The notes beneath the pieces were generated by a model. That model was given only the letters and a program-made list of their open reading frames with translations, ran no database searches and was not told the origin of the DNA. A program made the position numbers and the translations under genes. Below are positions 35,263 to 47,329 of a DNA stretch of 64,000 nt, in pieces. The first letter of the stretch is position 1, and each line of letters begins with the position of its first letter. The DNA is from Bolinopsis microptera (taxonomy: Eukaryota; Ctenophora; Tentaculata; Lobata; Bolinopsidae). Location of the stretch: assembly GCF_026151205.1 (NCBI RefSeq), contig NC_087072.1, positions 19,868,103 to 19,932,102 of the forward strand, written 5' to 3'.

Positions 35263-35812
35263 TTTGGCTGCTTTCAGTTTAACGAGGAGATAAATCAGAA
35301 ATTTATTGACGATTACCACTCGTAGGTCCAAATTACTTTTGGCACCCATCGAGTCTCAGCCCTAATCCAGTAATCCAGTGATCCATGAAGCTGTGACGTA
35401 TGCTGTAACAGTATCTGAAGGGGTCATTTATAAAAGTGTACCAGTGCAATCCAGCTAGTATATACTCTCTGGATCATGTTTTGGCATTAATAAAGAGCTG
35501 AATCCACGAGTCTGAGCCAAGTTCTGAGCCGGCTCTAAGTCAAGACTCACAGCTGTGAGTCTCGGCAGAAGCCAGCTCGGATTCCGGCTCAGACTTTGGC
35601 TCAGACTCACGGCTCAGACTCATGCTTATCCTCATTTTTATAAATGAGCCCTTGAGACCCACAATCCAGTGATCCAAGCCTCACATCCAATAATCCGACA
35701 GTTTATTATTACTCAGATCACTGTAATAGTCCAGTAAACCAGTAACTAAGTAATCAAAGCATCAGCGAAGTTGGATCCTGTTTATGAATACACATTTTCA
35801 GATTAGGAATTC

Positions 35813-36140
35813 ACCGGATATCCGGCTGAATCCGGTTCCGGCCGGATATCTGGCTTTAATGTCCGGTTTCGGTTTCGGTCCGGTTTCCAAGAATTTAGCC
35901 GGATATTCAACCGGAAATTTCTTTTTTAAATGTTCCTGAAATGTATATTTTTGCCTAAATTCTTGCAAAGAGCATCCAGTCAGTTCTCTCAGTGACCAGT
36001 AAATTCCACGCCTCCACGGTCGCTTGTTATCTGTCAGCGACTGTTCAAGACCCGTTCATGTGAGATTTTGTGTAACACAGAGAGTCAAAACAGCTACCAT
36101 ATATGCTTTATTTATGATTGAGCAAAGGGTCCCTGCTTTA
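35813..36140. repeat. Dispersed repeat (CCGGATATCCGGC block), copy 1
   Basis: This block contains CCGGATATCCGGCTGAATCC and GAGAGTCAAAACAGCTACCA. It recurs at about 44226-44400 and in part near 60195. It is likely an old mobile element of unknown type. Confidence 0.65.
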
Positions 36141-36239
36141 CTGTGGTAAGCAAACCCATTGCTAAATCCCCTTATGAGTATTGCTGAAAGCACAGTGTAA
36201 GGCCTACACGGACCGCCTCTAACTAGCCAATCCCTGTTT

Positions 36240-36275
36240 ACATGCCGTGTAGCAGGGGACTGCTACACGGCATGT
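36240..36275. repeat. Perfect 16-bp stem hairpin
   Basis: ACATGCCGTGTAGCAG at 36240-36255 pairs with its exact complement at 36260-36275 across a four-base loop. Confidence 0.85.
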
Positions 36276-36329
36276 ATGTCAAGGATTAAAACAAAGGCCA
36301 TTATATTTATACCATTAAAAACTTTGGAC

Positions 36330-36655
36330 ATTATCCTCGGTAACATCGACGCCACGAACTTATTAGAGCTGGCGGCTGGATCTTGGGCTTTACTTCTAAA
36401 GCAATTTGTACATTTGTGCTAGGCAAAACGCAGTGAATTCTTGCAATGTGCGTTTTGATTTTATTCCAACTCGTTTCTAGCTCTGTTCATACAGCAGATC
36501 AATCAGTGACCTCTGCACTGCTCGCACAGCATATCAACAAGTGACTGCTGCTCGCATTTGTTGAAATATGAAATAGGGCATGAACACAGTTAGTCGGACA
36601 GTAACCACTTTCTAATTGTGTCCACATTACATTGCATGGCTTTTAATATTATAAC
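36330..36655 (+). repeat. Orphan lectin-unit upstream repeat
   Basis: This matches 33313-33605 and 39352-39672 but is not followed by a signal exon. Homology stops at about 36655, where unrelated repeat DNA containing GATTACAAAACTAATTGCAC begins. It is a remnant of a further copy of the gene unit. Confidence 0.75.
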
Positions 36656-37808
36656 TCCACTTTTGACCTATTTGGCGGCCATTTATTAATTCCATAATTG
36701 CACCGGTATTTGGTAGATTTTTTTTCCAGGGGGTGTGATTACAAAACTAATTGCACTGTTTTGAGAGTGACCGAAATATTATTAGGTACGATTACTAAAC
36801 TAATTGCACTGATGCCCTGAAAGATGCTGTTAATCAGGGCTCAGGCAGATAATTAGACTAAGAGAGAGCACCTCACATAATGAGGACTTAATTCGAACTG
36901 AGTATTTTACTACTGCGAGTACTGCTGATTCAAGTATTGACTTTAATCAACTACCTGAGGTAGTTTTGCGACCGTTGGTGCAATGGTCGCACGATATAAA
37001 TTTGCGGGCATAAATTTAAATTTATAGTTTAGGACAACATCTTTCCTTGTGTTTGGAATAAGTCAATCCTTACATTGCATTAACACAACACAGTATGAGG
37101 CAGGGCAGATTTCTCACGGTGTCGGGGGCTAATCTCCTTATCAGTGTGTCACGTGACAGTTATTCCTCGAAATCAGTAATACGGGGTGTCACGTGATAGT
37201 AATTCGTCGAAATGGTAGGTCCACGTGACCTCTGCGTACGAGTCACCAGAACGAATCATCTTCAAGCATACACGGCGTGTGCCAACGTATTCAGTGCAAT
37301 GAGACCCTGAGGCGCTGTGCGACCCGCTGTTGTCTCTTTATTTTGAAAGTTGATTGTTTGCTGCCGTGTTTGGTGTAGTTAACTAGTTTAGTAGATCCAC
37401 AGGCACAATGTTGCTAGGCTTCAATAATTGAACTGAGTTCAATTTTACATTTTAATATTACCTTCTTATCTATAGTTCTTCGGCCTTTTTTATATCTATC
37501 AGATTTTACGAGCCCTTTTTTTAAGAGATAAGGTTTTTGGGAGATAAGGCACTTCTGAAATTGTCACCGAGTATTGGTCGGGATTTGGATTATTAAGTTT
37601 CTAGCGTTACGAGAGCGTTTCATTTAGTATTAGAACCATACTCTAAGTCTAAGTCTTGTTTAAATACAGACTCCGTTAGCCTTCCACCTTTCTTGTTTAT
37701 ACTTTTATAAACAGACTGAGCCATCACATCGGGAATTACAGCTCACCGGAGTTCACTGTCAGTGCTTCGTACAGCCACTATAACCGTCGCGAGTTACAGA
37801 CTTCTCAT

Positions 37809-38090
37809 CTCCTCGTTTATCGGGAGTTTAAATATTAAGATCGTATCTTGTTTTAGATAGGTACACCTGCACCCGTAGCTTGTTTCAGACAGTCACCTTT
37901 ATTTGTTAACTCCTCGTTTATCAGGAGCAGCCTGTAGGTTTTAGACCTTGTTTGATACAGGTTCACTTTAGCTCTAGTAGTGTTATTTCCTCGTTCATCG
38001 GGAGTTGTCACTAATTTATCAGCGCATATCTCGATTCTCGTTTCAAACAGATAGGTACATCGTTCCTTACTACTCCTCGTTTATCGGGAG
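37809..38090. repeat. Four spaced copies of CTCCTCGTTTATCGGGAG
   Basis: Copies lie at 37809-37826, 37910-37927, 37986-38004 and 38073-38090, 76-101 bp apart. Each is preceded by a degenerate CTTGTTT(C/A)GA-type motif. CTCC and GGAG can pair as a short hairpin. This is a degenerate tandem repeat of about 90 bp, perhaps part of an LTR or UTR of an element. Confidence 0.6.
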
Positions 38091-38329
38091 CTGCGTACGT
38101 AGATTGTTAGAAGTAGTTTGTTTGCAACAACTATAGTGGCCCTAGGCTTTGACCAGTCAAGCCGGTTGCCGTGTTATAGCCGTTTTCCAATTTTATACCA
38201 GTTGGGTGGTACAATAACATTTGATAGTTGCATGGAAATGTATTTTAATGCAATTGGATTTGATTGGCATTGTATTATACACATCATGAAACGGATCGTT
38301 TGCCCGCCAATTCAATTGCTTTCAATAGG

Positions 38330-38489
38330 GGGTCGTTCACATATTACGGATGCAATGGGGGGGGGGGGGGGGGGGGGGGGGGGGTTTCAAAATGATTGCT
38401 CTATTTCGACACAGTAGCTATGTGTAAAACTTATTACGGAGAGGGGTAACAATGTTCCAAAAAATGAATTCGTAATATGTGAACGACCC
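38330..38489. mobile_element. 160-bp MITE with a G run inside
   Basis: Perfect 19-bp inverted ends, GGGTCGTTCACATATTACG at 38330-38348 and the complement at 38471-38489, enclose a run of about 28 G (38357-38384). A degraded relative lies at 12296-12440. Confidence 0.8.
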
Positions 38490-39351
38490 GTAATATGGGA
38501 ATGATCCATAGTTTGAAATAATGATACATTTTGATATTTTAATTGCAAGTGCGCCATATCCTAAGTCATAACGTCAATGTAATAATATTATGTAATTGAA
38601 TTCTAGTATTTGCTAGCTTATTTTAAATTTTAAGTTAATCGTCATACTCACAGGATGTCTAATAGAAATGTCAAAAGATTCAAGCAACAAATACCGGACG
38701 AGGATGAACTCGAACAATTAATTTTAATTGAATTGTGGCATTACGGCATTGTTTCCTAGTAGTTATATTTTATTAATTGTAAATCCAATTGTTGTTAAGA
38801 TATTTGAAACTGATTTAAAATTGTTTTTGCAAACGTTTTTAGATTTATGAATTACATTGATCGACTTTTGAAATTTGTTTATCTAATGACTGTTTCATTT
38901 GTTTGTGAGTACACTCCGGAAATCAAAATAAAAACTTCTCAGCCTCTCAAAACAGTGCGATTAGTTTATAATCGCATTGTTTTGAGAGCAACTTATAACA
39001 ACAAAGTAGGTGCGATTATAAACTAATTACACTGGTTATAACATCAGAGGCGTGGAGTTATACACGAATCTAACTGCATGTATAATACGATTACACCAGT
39101 TATTGCACTCGGCTGCGCCTCGTGAAATAACTGCAATAATCGAACTCGGCTTCGCCTCGTGCAATTAATAGTGTAATCGCATTATACGCAGTTAGATTAG
39201 CGTATATAATTTTCTGATTTAAATTGGAGTATTAACCCTTATCTTTATTAGGTACTGAAGATGTCCGAAAATGTTGTACCAATGATGTTATAAAGATTTT
39301 GTTGGAACTTTTTTACTCATTCGTTGTCTGACTGTGGGAACTATTGATTTT

Positions 39352-39672
39352 TGATGCTTCACATTATCACCGGTGATATCGACGCCAATAACTTGTGAGA
39401 GCTGGGTCTTTGGTTTTATTTCTAGAACAAACTTAATATTTGTGCTACGCAAAATGCAGTTGAATTCTTGAAATGTGTGTTTTTATTTTATTCCAACTCC
39501 TTTCATACAGCAGATCAATCAGTGATCTCTGCTCGCACAGCATATCAACCAGTGACTGCTGCCCGGACAGCAAGACAACTAATGACCTAAGCTCACGCAG
39601 CATATCAAATGCTGCTCGAAGAGCAGAAACTTTGTTGACATTTGAGATAGGGCATGAACACAGTTAGTCAGA
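39352..39672 (+). repeat. Lectin-unit upstream repeat (copy C)
   Basis: This is the same unit as 33313-33605 and 36330-36655. It runs without a break into ACTGTAAGCACTATCTTATT, the empty-site version of the insertion at 33613. Confidence 0.8.
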
Positions 39673-39820
39673 CTGTAAGCACTATCTTATTCTGTCGACA
39701 TGGCTTTTAATATTATAATTGATAAAAACCCACATTATATTTTTCTGGAAGTCCATGTAATGGTACAGGAGTTTTGTTGAATACGACTTGTCGAAACTTA
39801 TCATTTTATATTGATCAGAA

Positions 39821-42800
39821 ATGTTGTTCTACCTGAGCTTATTTGGAACTGTGGTGAATCTCTCTAAGACCGAGGGTAAATATATTTACAGCATAAATGT
39901 CTGAATTTTTAAATGAACCAATAAAAACGTTGCTATGCTGATAATTTAAAATTGCCATAATATGTTAAGGGCATGAGATAAATATTGAAGTATTCCAAAG
40001 AAGGACCCACAATTAAATAATATAGTCTTAAATTATTATCAAAGAACTATTTCAGGAGAAAATATGCTGACCATTGTAAATGCAGAGATGAAAAACCAGC
40101 ACGGATCAAACCCTCCCTCAAATCTTATGGATGGAAATCTACAAAATTTCGCACACACATTAGAAGGTGAAGACGGTATGTGGATGCGCGTTAATCTGGA
40201 GACACAGTCTTCTGTCACTAAAGTGATCATCTACAACAGACACAATTTATTATTAAATCAAAGTTCTAAACAAGGGATAGTTTAAAAAAAACAACGCCCG
40301 AGTCTAATCTTTCCCTAAAACAAAAACTAAAAATTAAAAACTTCATTGCAATTTCCGCCAATATCTCTTGTCATAACTCAAATTACGGAGATAATGCAGG
40401 TCAAAGATATTATTCAAATAAAGATTTCTTTTACATAAATCATGCACAATCAGCGAGAAAAGATTGCTTTGGGGTCTTCCTCTTCTCCCTGGTAAGTCCA
40501 GTGTATTGATGGCAAAAATGAGGGAAGAAAACGCTGGTCCGTCAATAGGACCCCGCAAAAACATGTCCTAACATTCTCCACCGACTACGGGCCACTTTTT
40601 CTGACAATGGTTCAGCATTGCAGCGTTTATACAAGTTTTTGTTGGAGATGACTCCTGGGTACTTTATATTCAAAATAGTGCGAAGATGTCTGCGGTGAAC
40701 AACATCTAGTTTTTCAAGGAATATTTTGGGGACGGCCCAACAGGATGAGTTGTACATAAGAACCGATACGACTAAAGCATTATACAGTATTAGACGTTTG
40801 TTTAGGGGCAGTTTATCACTCCAGGCCTTCTTGTAATTGTTTAAAGGCAGCATATCCCAGGTTTATGCGACGCTGAATATCAGCTTTGCTACACAAGACG
40901 GACCCTAGAGTGATACTTTTCCTCCATGCTTCATTCCCCGACACTAATTTTCCATCACTGTCGACTTCACCCGTACTAGCTAAATAAACATGAGTGAAGT
41001 CCGTTTTGTCTTCATTGACAAAGAGGTTCCATTTCTCGAGTATAGCTGTTGCCTGGGGCAAAATAGCTCTCAAGTTGTCTTCCTCTTCATCATTGAAGTC
41101 AACATCATCAGCATATTCAGTGTCAAGTGGAAGGCCAGCAATAGTAATCGGGGGGATCGGCCTATCTAAACTGATTGTTATAGTCCATCTAAGTTCATTC
41201 AAAGCACCAGCCAAGACAAGGGTGAACAGACAGCCGGATAGACAGTCACCCTGGAAAGCTCCAAGGAGACTTAAAAACTCAGCTGAAAGAACTCCATTTA
41301 CCTTCACCCGTAGCTTTGTGTTGGACAACAACAACCGGACAATCCTCAGCTCATCCTCAGTACAGCCACACAGTTTCAGGAGTTCAAGAATCGTAGTGCG
41401 TTTGATTGTGTCAAACGCACTAGACATATCAATGCCCATGCGATGATACTCCCATTTCTTCCTTTGGACAACTGACAGTAGAACTCGCTGACACCAAACA
41501 ATATCAGCACAAGAACGAGCGCGTTTATATGCACACTGCCATGGACCAGTGAAGGCGTTCACTTTTTCTTCTATCCTTTTAAGAGTAGCCATAGACAGAA
41601 TTTTTCTGGCTGCATTGGGACAAGGTGAGTGGACGTAAATTCTTCAGAGGACCAATAGGTTTTTTTTGGCTTCTGTAAGGGTGTTATAGTAGCCTCTCCA
41701 ATGGAAAATGGGGAAAGTATGTGTCTCGAAACAACTGTTGATGATTCCAGCATAATGTTCATGGACTGTACTATTAGAGTACTTAATTAGCTCGTTGGGT
41801 ATTCCATCGGGACCATTTGCCCTCCCATTTTTCAAGCTAGAGGTGGCTGCATGTATTTCAACTCCAGTAAAAGGGACATTGAGAGCACGTGGTAGACCCT
41901 CAAAAGGCTCGAGAGGTTGCTCATTGCGAGTCAGCTGTTTTTCGAGATAGTCTCTAACAACAGAAGCTTTCATGTCGTCAGATGCAATCAAACAGCCATT
42001 TTCATCATGAACACCAATCGAGTTATTAGGTGGTTTACTTTTCTGAAGATGTCTTACTGCTTCAAACATTTTCCTTGAATCGTTTGTGTTAGTAATATCA
42101 CTATAGGTCTGATCAGCTTGAGCAGACCTCACTTCAACTAATCTTTTCTGGATACTATTAGTGAGGTGGTTGATGGATGACCTCAATGTAGTTCGATCAA
42201 GAGATTGATTATTGTTAAGTAGCTGTCGGAGATCGTGACGCTTTTCAACAAGCTCTTTGAGAGTGTCATCACTGCTGTGATGTTTCAAGCGAGCTTTAGG
42301 TTTCGGGCCGATGGAAACATTGGCAGCATCACGAATATGAGACATAAGATTTTGAAGGTCGGCATTTGGATCGTTGCTGGTCACAAAATTTGAGAACTTG
42401 CCTTCAAGGGCCAAGTGATATTTATGTTGCATATCTTTGTTGCTTACAAGTTCTGATATATTATAAGAAGGAACACGACGTTGTTTAGGTTTGAAACAAA
42501 GATGAATGTTGCTGAAATTGATGCGAGCAATGACAAGTCTATGATCTGAAAATGTTTTAGTACCAGCATAAGTTCTTGATTGAGTCAAAAGACACTTAGA
42601 TCTATTTCGGCATAGTATGTAATCTATTTGAGAGTATACAGGCAGTGTCTTCTTACTGTACCGACCAGCCGACCAATCCTTCCGCCAACCAGTAAATGAT
42701 GTAATTGTAACACGTCTGCTAGGTTGTATAAAACTAGTGTTCACAGCAAACAGATTATTTTCTGAGATAAAATCCAGTAATCTATAACCATTTTCGTTCC

Positions 42801-43366
42801 TTACTCCCATTCCGTATTTCCCCATATATCTACCAAAACCCTGTTCAATATCAGAAGGGGATAATTTACCCAGTTTTGAATTAAAGTCACCCAGGAATTG
42901 CAACTCCACATTAGAGGGGACATTCTTGGCCTCTCTTAGCTGCCCATAAAAGTTATCCAAAACAACTGGATTTTTACGGACTAGCCCCTGATGTGGACAG
43001 TAGGCATTGATCACCCTGCAACGTAGGGGTGTACCGCTACGTGAGGGGATGCAAATATCGACATAGCATACCCGGTCACTGATGTACTTCCAGCAAACCA
43101 CATAGTTCATCATGCGAAAAAAAGACAGACACGATTGCTGTCAAGAAAGGATAGTTGGAGCTTCAGTCTTCATAAAAACAGGGGATGAGTATGTTAAAGA
43201 TTGTGGTAAGGTCAGCAGTGTAAAAACTTCTTACACTTTTAACTGTGAAGGAGACGGAAATATTATTGAGATAAGTCAGGAGGGAACGGTAGGACCCTGG
43301 AACATTGCTGAGATTAAAGTCTACGGCACCCCGGCAAAGATCCCTTCTCCAGGTTTGGATCTGTAG
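39821..43366 (+). pseudogene. F-type lectin-like gene, copy C, split by a LINE
   Basis: Exon 1 is 39821-39875 (MLFYLSLFGTVVNLSKTE). Exon 2 starts at 40056 and is open to 40247, where a 2,877-bp LINE on the opposite strand is inserted; coding resumes at 43125-43366. A 12-bp target duplication (ACAGACACAATT / ACAGACACGATT) brackets the LINE. Taking one copy of the target, the reading frame joins without any stop, and the loop across the junction is NRHDCCQER, which fits the RxDx4R fucose-binding pattern better than either intact copy. So a full gene with the canonical loop was broken by the insertion. As it stands, translation would end in the LINE a few codons past 40247. Confidence 0.85.
40248..43124 (-). 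mobile_element. 5'-truncated LINE with endonuclease and RT, decayed
   Basis: On the minus strand an APE-type endonuclease/phosphatase segment (INAYCPHQG, ELQFLGDFNSKLG, DHRLVIARI) runs from the truncated 5' end through a linker into reverse transcriptase (DMSSAFDTIKRTTIL, FQGDCLSGCLF, YADDVDF). It then continues to a C-terminal part (VVHRRHLRTILNI, PGRRGRP). The RT and C-terminal parts are in different frames (41592-40816, 40853-40542, 40564-40343), so it has frameshifts. The 3' end toward 40248 has an AT-rich tail rather than a long poly-A. Target duplication: 40236-40247 and 43125-43136. Confidence 0.88.
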
Positions 43367-43758
43367 ATGCCCAATATTTTTTCAGGGTGGGAGTGGGAGC
43401 CCTTTTTTACGCCGACTATATTTTAAGCCATTACATTACTTAGGACAAACACAAATGGTTGCGGTGTCGTAATAAAACTTAGAACACCAATAATAACCAT
43501 AATACACAGGGACAATGGACAGGACAGCGTTCCAATAACTCAACAATCCAAAAAAATTTAAATTTTCAATGAATGAAAGTGGTATCATTCTCCAAGTAAG
43601 TTAAGTTGGATACATGAGATTGTCAACTATATTTACACACTGTACATGTAAACCTTTCAGAGCTTTAACTCCAATAATGAGTTAACTACCAACTCACTCA
43701 GTAGCTAGTCCCCTAGCCGCAATACCGTAAACACGGTCTCTTGTTATCTGTCAGCGAA

Positions 43759-44155
43759 TGAGTTATCGACTAATAACGTTCAATGCGGTTTGTCGTTATT
43801 GGCGCAAAATAAGAGAAACAGATGTGTGACCTGCGTTGTCTAAATTTTGCCAAAACTGCCGTGAGCCCGTCGTTAGCTATTCCTTGAAGGTACATGACCA
43901 GATGGTACTAATATTTTAATATTGTGTGCTTTGATTGTGGTCTTATCATGAAATCGATTATATTTGCGGGTTCTAGCGCCAGCATAAGTTTTGTTATTTA
44001 CCACAAGAGTAAACCAGAAGAAACGTATGATCTGTGTTAGCTTGTATGGATCCTACGAATGAGAGACGTAGGGTAGCTCTCCCACAGTAACATTAGCAGT
44101 GCTTAGCTTTTTAAAGGTCTGCTTCAGACTCATACTCTCAGCTCTTACTGTTGCA
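43759..44155 (+). repeat. Dispersed repeat R1, copy 1
   Basis: About 395 bp, beginning TGAGTTATCGACTAATAACG and ending near CTCTTACTGTTGCA, are repeated in the same orientation at 63613-64000. Together with the adjacent CCGGATATCCGGC block it may be part of one larger element. Confidence 0.85.
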
Positions 44156-44225
44156 ACGCCACATTTATGTGCAGCAAGACATGTTCACTTTCTGTCTAGT
44201 GTAATAGTATAATGTATGTAGGAAC

Positions 44226-44400
44226 TGTCCGGATGTCCGGCTAAATCCAGTTCCGGCCGGATATCCGGCTTTAATGTCCGGTTCGGGTTTCGGTCCGGTT
44301 TCATGTGAGATCTTGTGTAACACAGAGAGTCAAAACAGCTACCATTCATGCTTTATTTATGAGCATTTCAAGCAGATGGTCCCTGTAATGAGTGAGAGAG
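44226..44400. repeat. Dispersed repeat (CCGGATATCCGGC block), copy 2
   Basis: This is a second copy of the block at 35813-36140, with an internal part missing. A run of about 28 C follows at about 44447-44474. Confidence 0.65.
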
Positions 44401-44479
44401 CGATTTTGGAGAGAGCAATTTTTGCAAAGTATTAGATATTCTGAGACCCCCCCCCCCCCCCCCCCCCCCCCCCCTTAAA

Positions 44480-46031
44480 CCTTGGATGGAAACGATATAC
44501 CAGCATATAAGCAAGTATAGCTGACAACAGAATGGCCCTACTACAACTTCACTTATACAGACTGAGTTAAATCTGGTCTCGTAGAGAACGAATTCTGCTC
44601 ACGGTTTGGTGTTTCACTCCATAAATCCTTCTACTATTTCTTTTCCGTTGAAGTTTTATTATGTCTTTACTTTTGTCTTCACCTTTACTTTTATCCGCAC
44701 TCTTTCATTTTCCTCGGTATTTTCTCTACACCTGGTAACCTGCACCTCTTTCCTTAACTTCTAGATCTACTTCTAATTTAGCTTTCAGTTTTTGGATACT
44801 ATTTTTGTCACACTGTAGTCGTCAGAGTCCTGTTACTCACGCTTGCTCCCACTCGCTAGTGTCACAATATGTTTGTACACTCATTCCCGCGCACGTAGTT
44901 CTTTTCCTTCGCTATTCATTGGAAACAAGATACCGTTTTGCTCAGTATATAAAACAAAATACCAATGCAATGTACAGCATAATAACAGTTCATTATAAAA
45001 ATGCTGTTAACTTGGCCTTCACTCGGAGGTCTCCTCAGAGGATTAAGGTGTTGGTACCTTGTCCTGCGTACTGTTGGAGTTTGGACTGAACTTCCAAAAC
45101 TAACATAAGTTTTTGCTGGACTGCACTTGACCTCTCCTCGTTCACTTGAATGGCCAGGTGGTGTGGCTCCTCAATTCCTTTGCATTTTGTTTGTTCTCAG
45201 GCTGTGTGCGTGTATGTTAGGCCATAAAACGAGGATGGACAGCTCTTGATCACTCATCACCTGCATCTCAACTTCTCACACGTGACCACTTCTCGGACCA
45301 TTTTCTAGTGTGATCGCTTTACCCCCATTATCCTCCATTATTCTCTTCTGTTGTCCTTAAATTTACAATCAGCACACTTCACAATTAGACCCACTCTTAG
45401 ACCCACTTCACAATTAGACCCTCTATGTTAAGACATGTTAAGACATGGTTTCAAGCTAATAGGTATACGCTGTCCATTTAATGTCTTAGCATTTTATTCT
45501 CCCCTCCTAATACTCAGCTTATTCTTACCTCCTAATACTCAGCTCCGTGCTACTTCATCTTCTAACTTTCCTTATAACATACTATTTGGATTTTGGAAGT
45601 ATTATTGTAACTCTTTCCACAATCATACCCACTTTATCGTTTATATTGCGGTATGGTTTCTAGTTAATTGCTCACCACTTATCTCTTAGCATGTTAATTA
45701 TCTCATGAAACTGAGCTCATTACTTTGTTATTTTTACTCTGCACCTGGGTCTAGGATGAATAAGTCATTAACAGTTCATCTCGCTCGGATGGATTATACC
45801 GGCACATCAGTGTTAATAACCTGCAAGGATAATTATTTAACCACCTCTATGTTTTTCATTATTTTTTGCTACATGTGGCATCTTTAACACGTGACTACAT
45901 CACGAGATTTACCAACGTATCCTTCTATCACCTACAACAAGAGCTTGTAACCAGCACCACGGACAAAGGATACTCAGAATCTCAACAACTCAGAAGATAC
46001 TCTCTGCCACAATCATAGAGTCGGGCCGCAA
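44480..46031. other. 1.5 kb without recognisable gene
   Basis: Only chance ORFs are present on both strands. A short tandem duplication of a TTAGACCC-containing unit lies near 45385-45425. I see no family similarity. Confidence 0.45.
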
Positions 46032-46252
46032 ACTCTTTGATGTCTAAGTCTCCAGAGTCTCGTCAATTATAATTCAGAGTTTTATTTATCACATCCCTCC
46101 AAAAGGATCACTTGACATTATGTGACCCTCTGCAATGTGAAGTCATCCTTGGGCGCAACTGTCGTTTTGAGAATCTGACATGACAAATCAGATCACGTCA
46201 CTGATTGGGAACCTGTTAAATGTTAATGGCCTATTAAGGTGTGGGAAATGGG
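46032..46252 (+). repeat. Segmental duplication, left block (partner 60439-60652)
   Basis: The two blocks share about 215 bp in the same orientation, starting ACTCTTTGATGTCTAAGTC. Both contain a small hairpin, AAGGATCACTTGACATT paired with AATGTCAAGTGATCCTT. The right-hand continuation of this duplication starts at 51576 and 61633. The DNA between is LINE material here and about 980 bp of other DNA there. Confidence 0.85.
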
Positions 46253-47329
46253 TGCTCCATTCCACTCGTTTTAGAGCTAACTGTTTTACTGCGTCTCTGC
46301 TGATATTATCGACACCTGCAGTAAAGTCAGCCGCATCCTCGAGTACACAGGCCATCTAGCCTTTGCAAAGTCGTCCTCTCAGTCTCTTTCCATAGTTTGG
46401 TTTCCAATCCAGTAAAAAATTGAGAAACCGTGTCTCTGGCATTCTGACAACGTGTACCACCTTAGTCTAGCCGAACCGATGAAAGTTTCAATAGACTTAA
46501 TTCCAGCACGCCTGAGAACTTCTTCATTGGAGGCATGGAAGAACCACTTTATCTTTAAGATTCTTCTCAGGGAGGTCAGATGGAAGACCTCCAACCGTTC
46601 GCGTTTCATCTGCTTCTTTGTTGTGTTCCAGACTTCAGCTCCATATACTTACTTTACTTACTTTGGGCGATGCTCGATCGAAATCTCCTCCACTCTACGT
46701 CTCCAGATGGTTCTGTCGCACATAACTGTTCGGAGATCTTCTACCCGCAACCCTGTGTTCCTGGCTACGGTGTCAAGAAAAGAGAGTGGTCTCCTCCCAC
46801 GCCTGAACTGTGGCAGCCGCCAAGGAAGGATGGTAGAGATGACCTGGTCTGAAGCTCTCATGCAATGCCCAGCAAATCTGGCACGTCTCTGTGCAACGAT
46901 GGTGGAGATGGAAGGGAGGTCACCATAGATTTGCTTTAGGGTTGGATGCTTCTTCCATGAAAGATTCCTGGCTTTCATTAGGAGCTTGGTGTAGCACCCG
47001 TCGAGACGCTTCTCAAACTGCTTGTTCAAGGTCCAGGTTTCTGAGCCATACAGCAGAACAGGTTCGATGCATGCTCTGAAGAACTTGACTTTCAGCTGGT
47101 CAGAAATGCCAGAGGTCCATACCTTCTGCAGTTTGATACAGGCTGACCAAGCCATGCCTTTCCTGGTGTTGAAGTCCTTCCTGCTCTCTGCAATATATGA
47201 GCCCAAGTATTTGAAGTCATCAACCTGCTTGATCTGGTAACCGGATATTGAGTTCACGGGGGCAGCATCAGGAATGTTGATGGTCATGTATTCGGTCTTG
47301 GAAGCATTCATCGCAAGTCCGACATGTGC

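Larger units (their letters stand above)
36700..39340. other. Repeat-rich DNA between lectin copies B and C
   Basis: No gene was recognised. It contains AATTGCACT/CGATTATAAAC blocks (36740-36830, 38950-39200), a spaced array of CTCCTCGTTTATCGGGAG motifs (37809-38090), the 160-bp MITE at 38330-38489, and a 34-codon frame starting MSNRNVKRFKQQIPDEDEL at about 38655. That frame may be a transposon relic. Confidence 0.5.

Noticed and set aside
37809-38090. CRISPR-like array of repeats with spacers.
   Set aside because: Only four imperfect repeats with uneven 76-101 bp spacing, in a eukaryotic genome without cas genes; the spacers share degenerate sequence.
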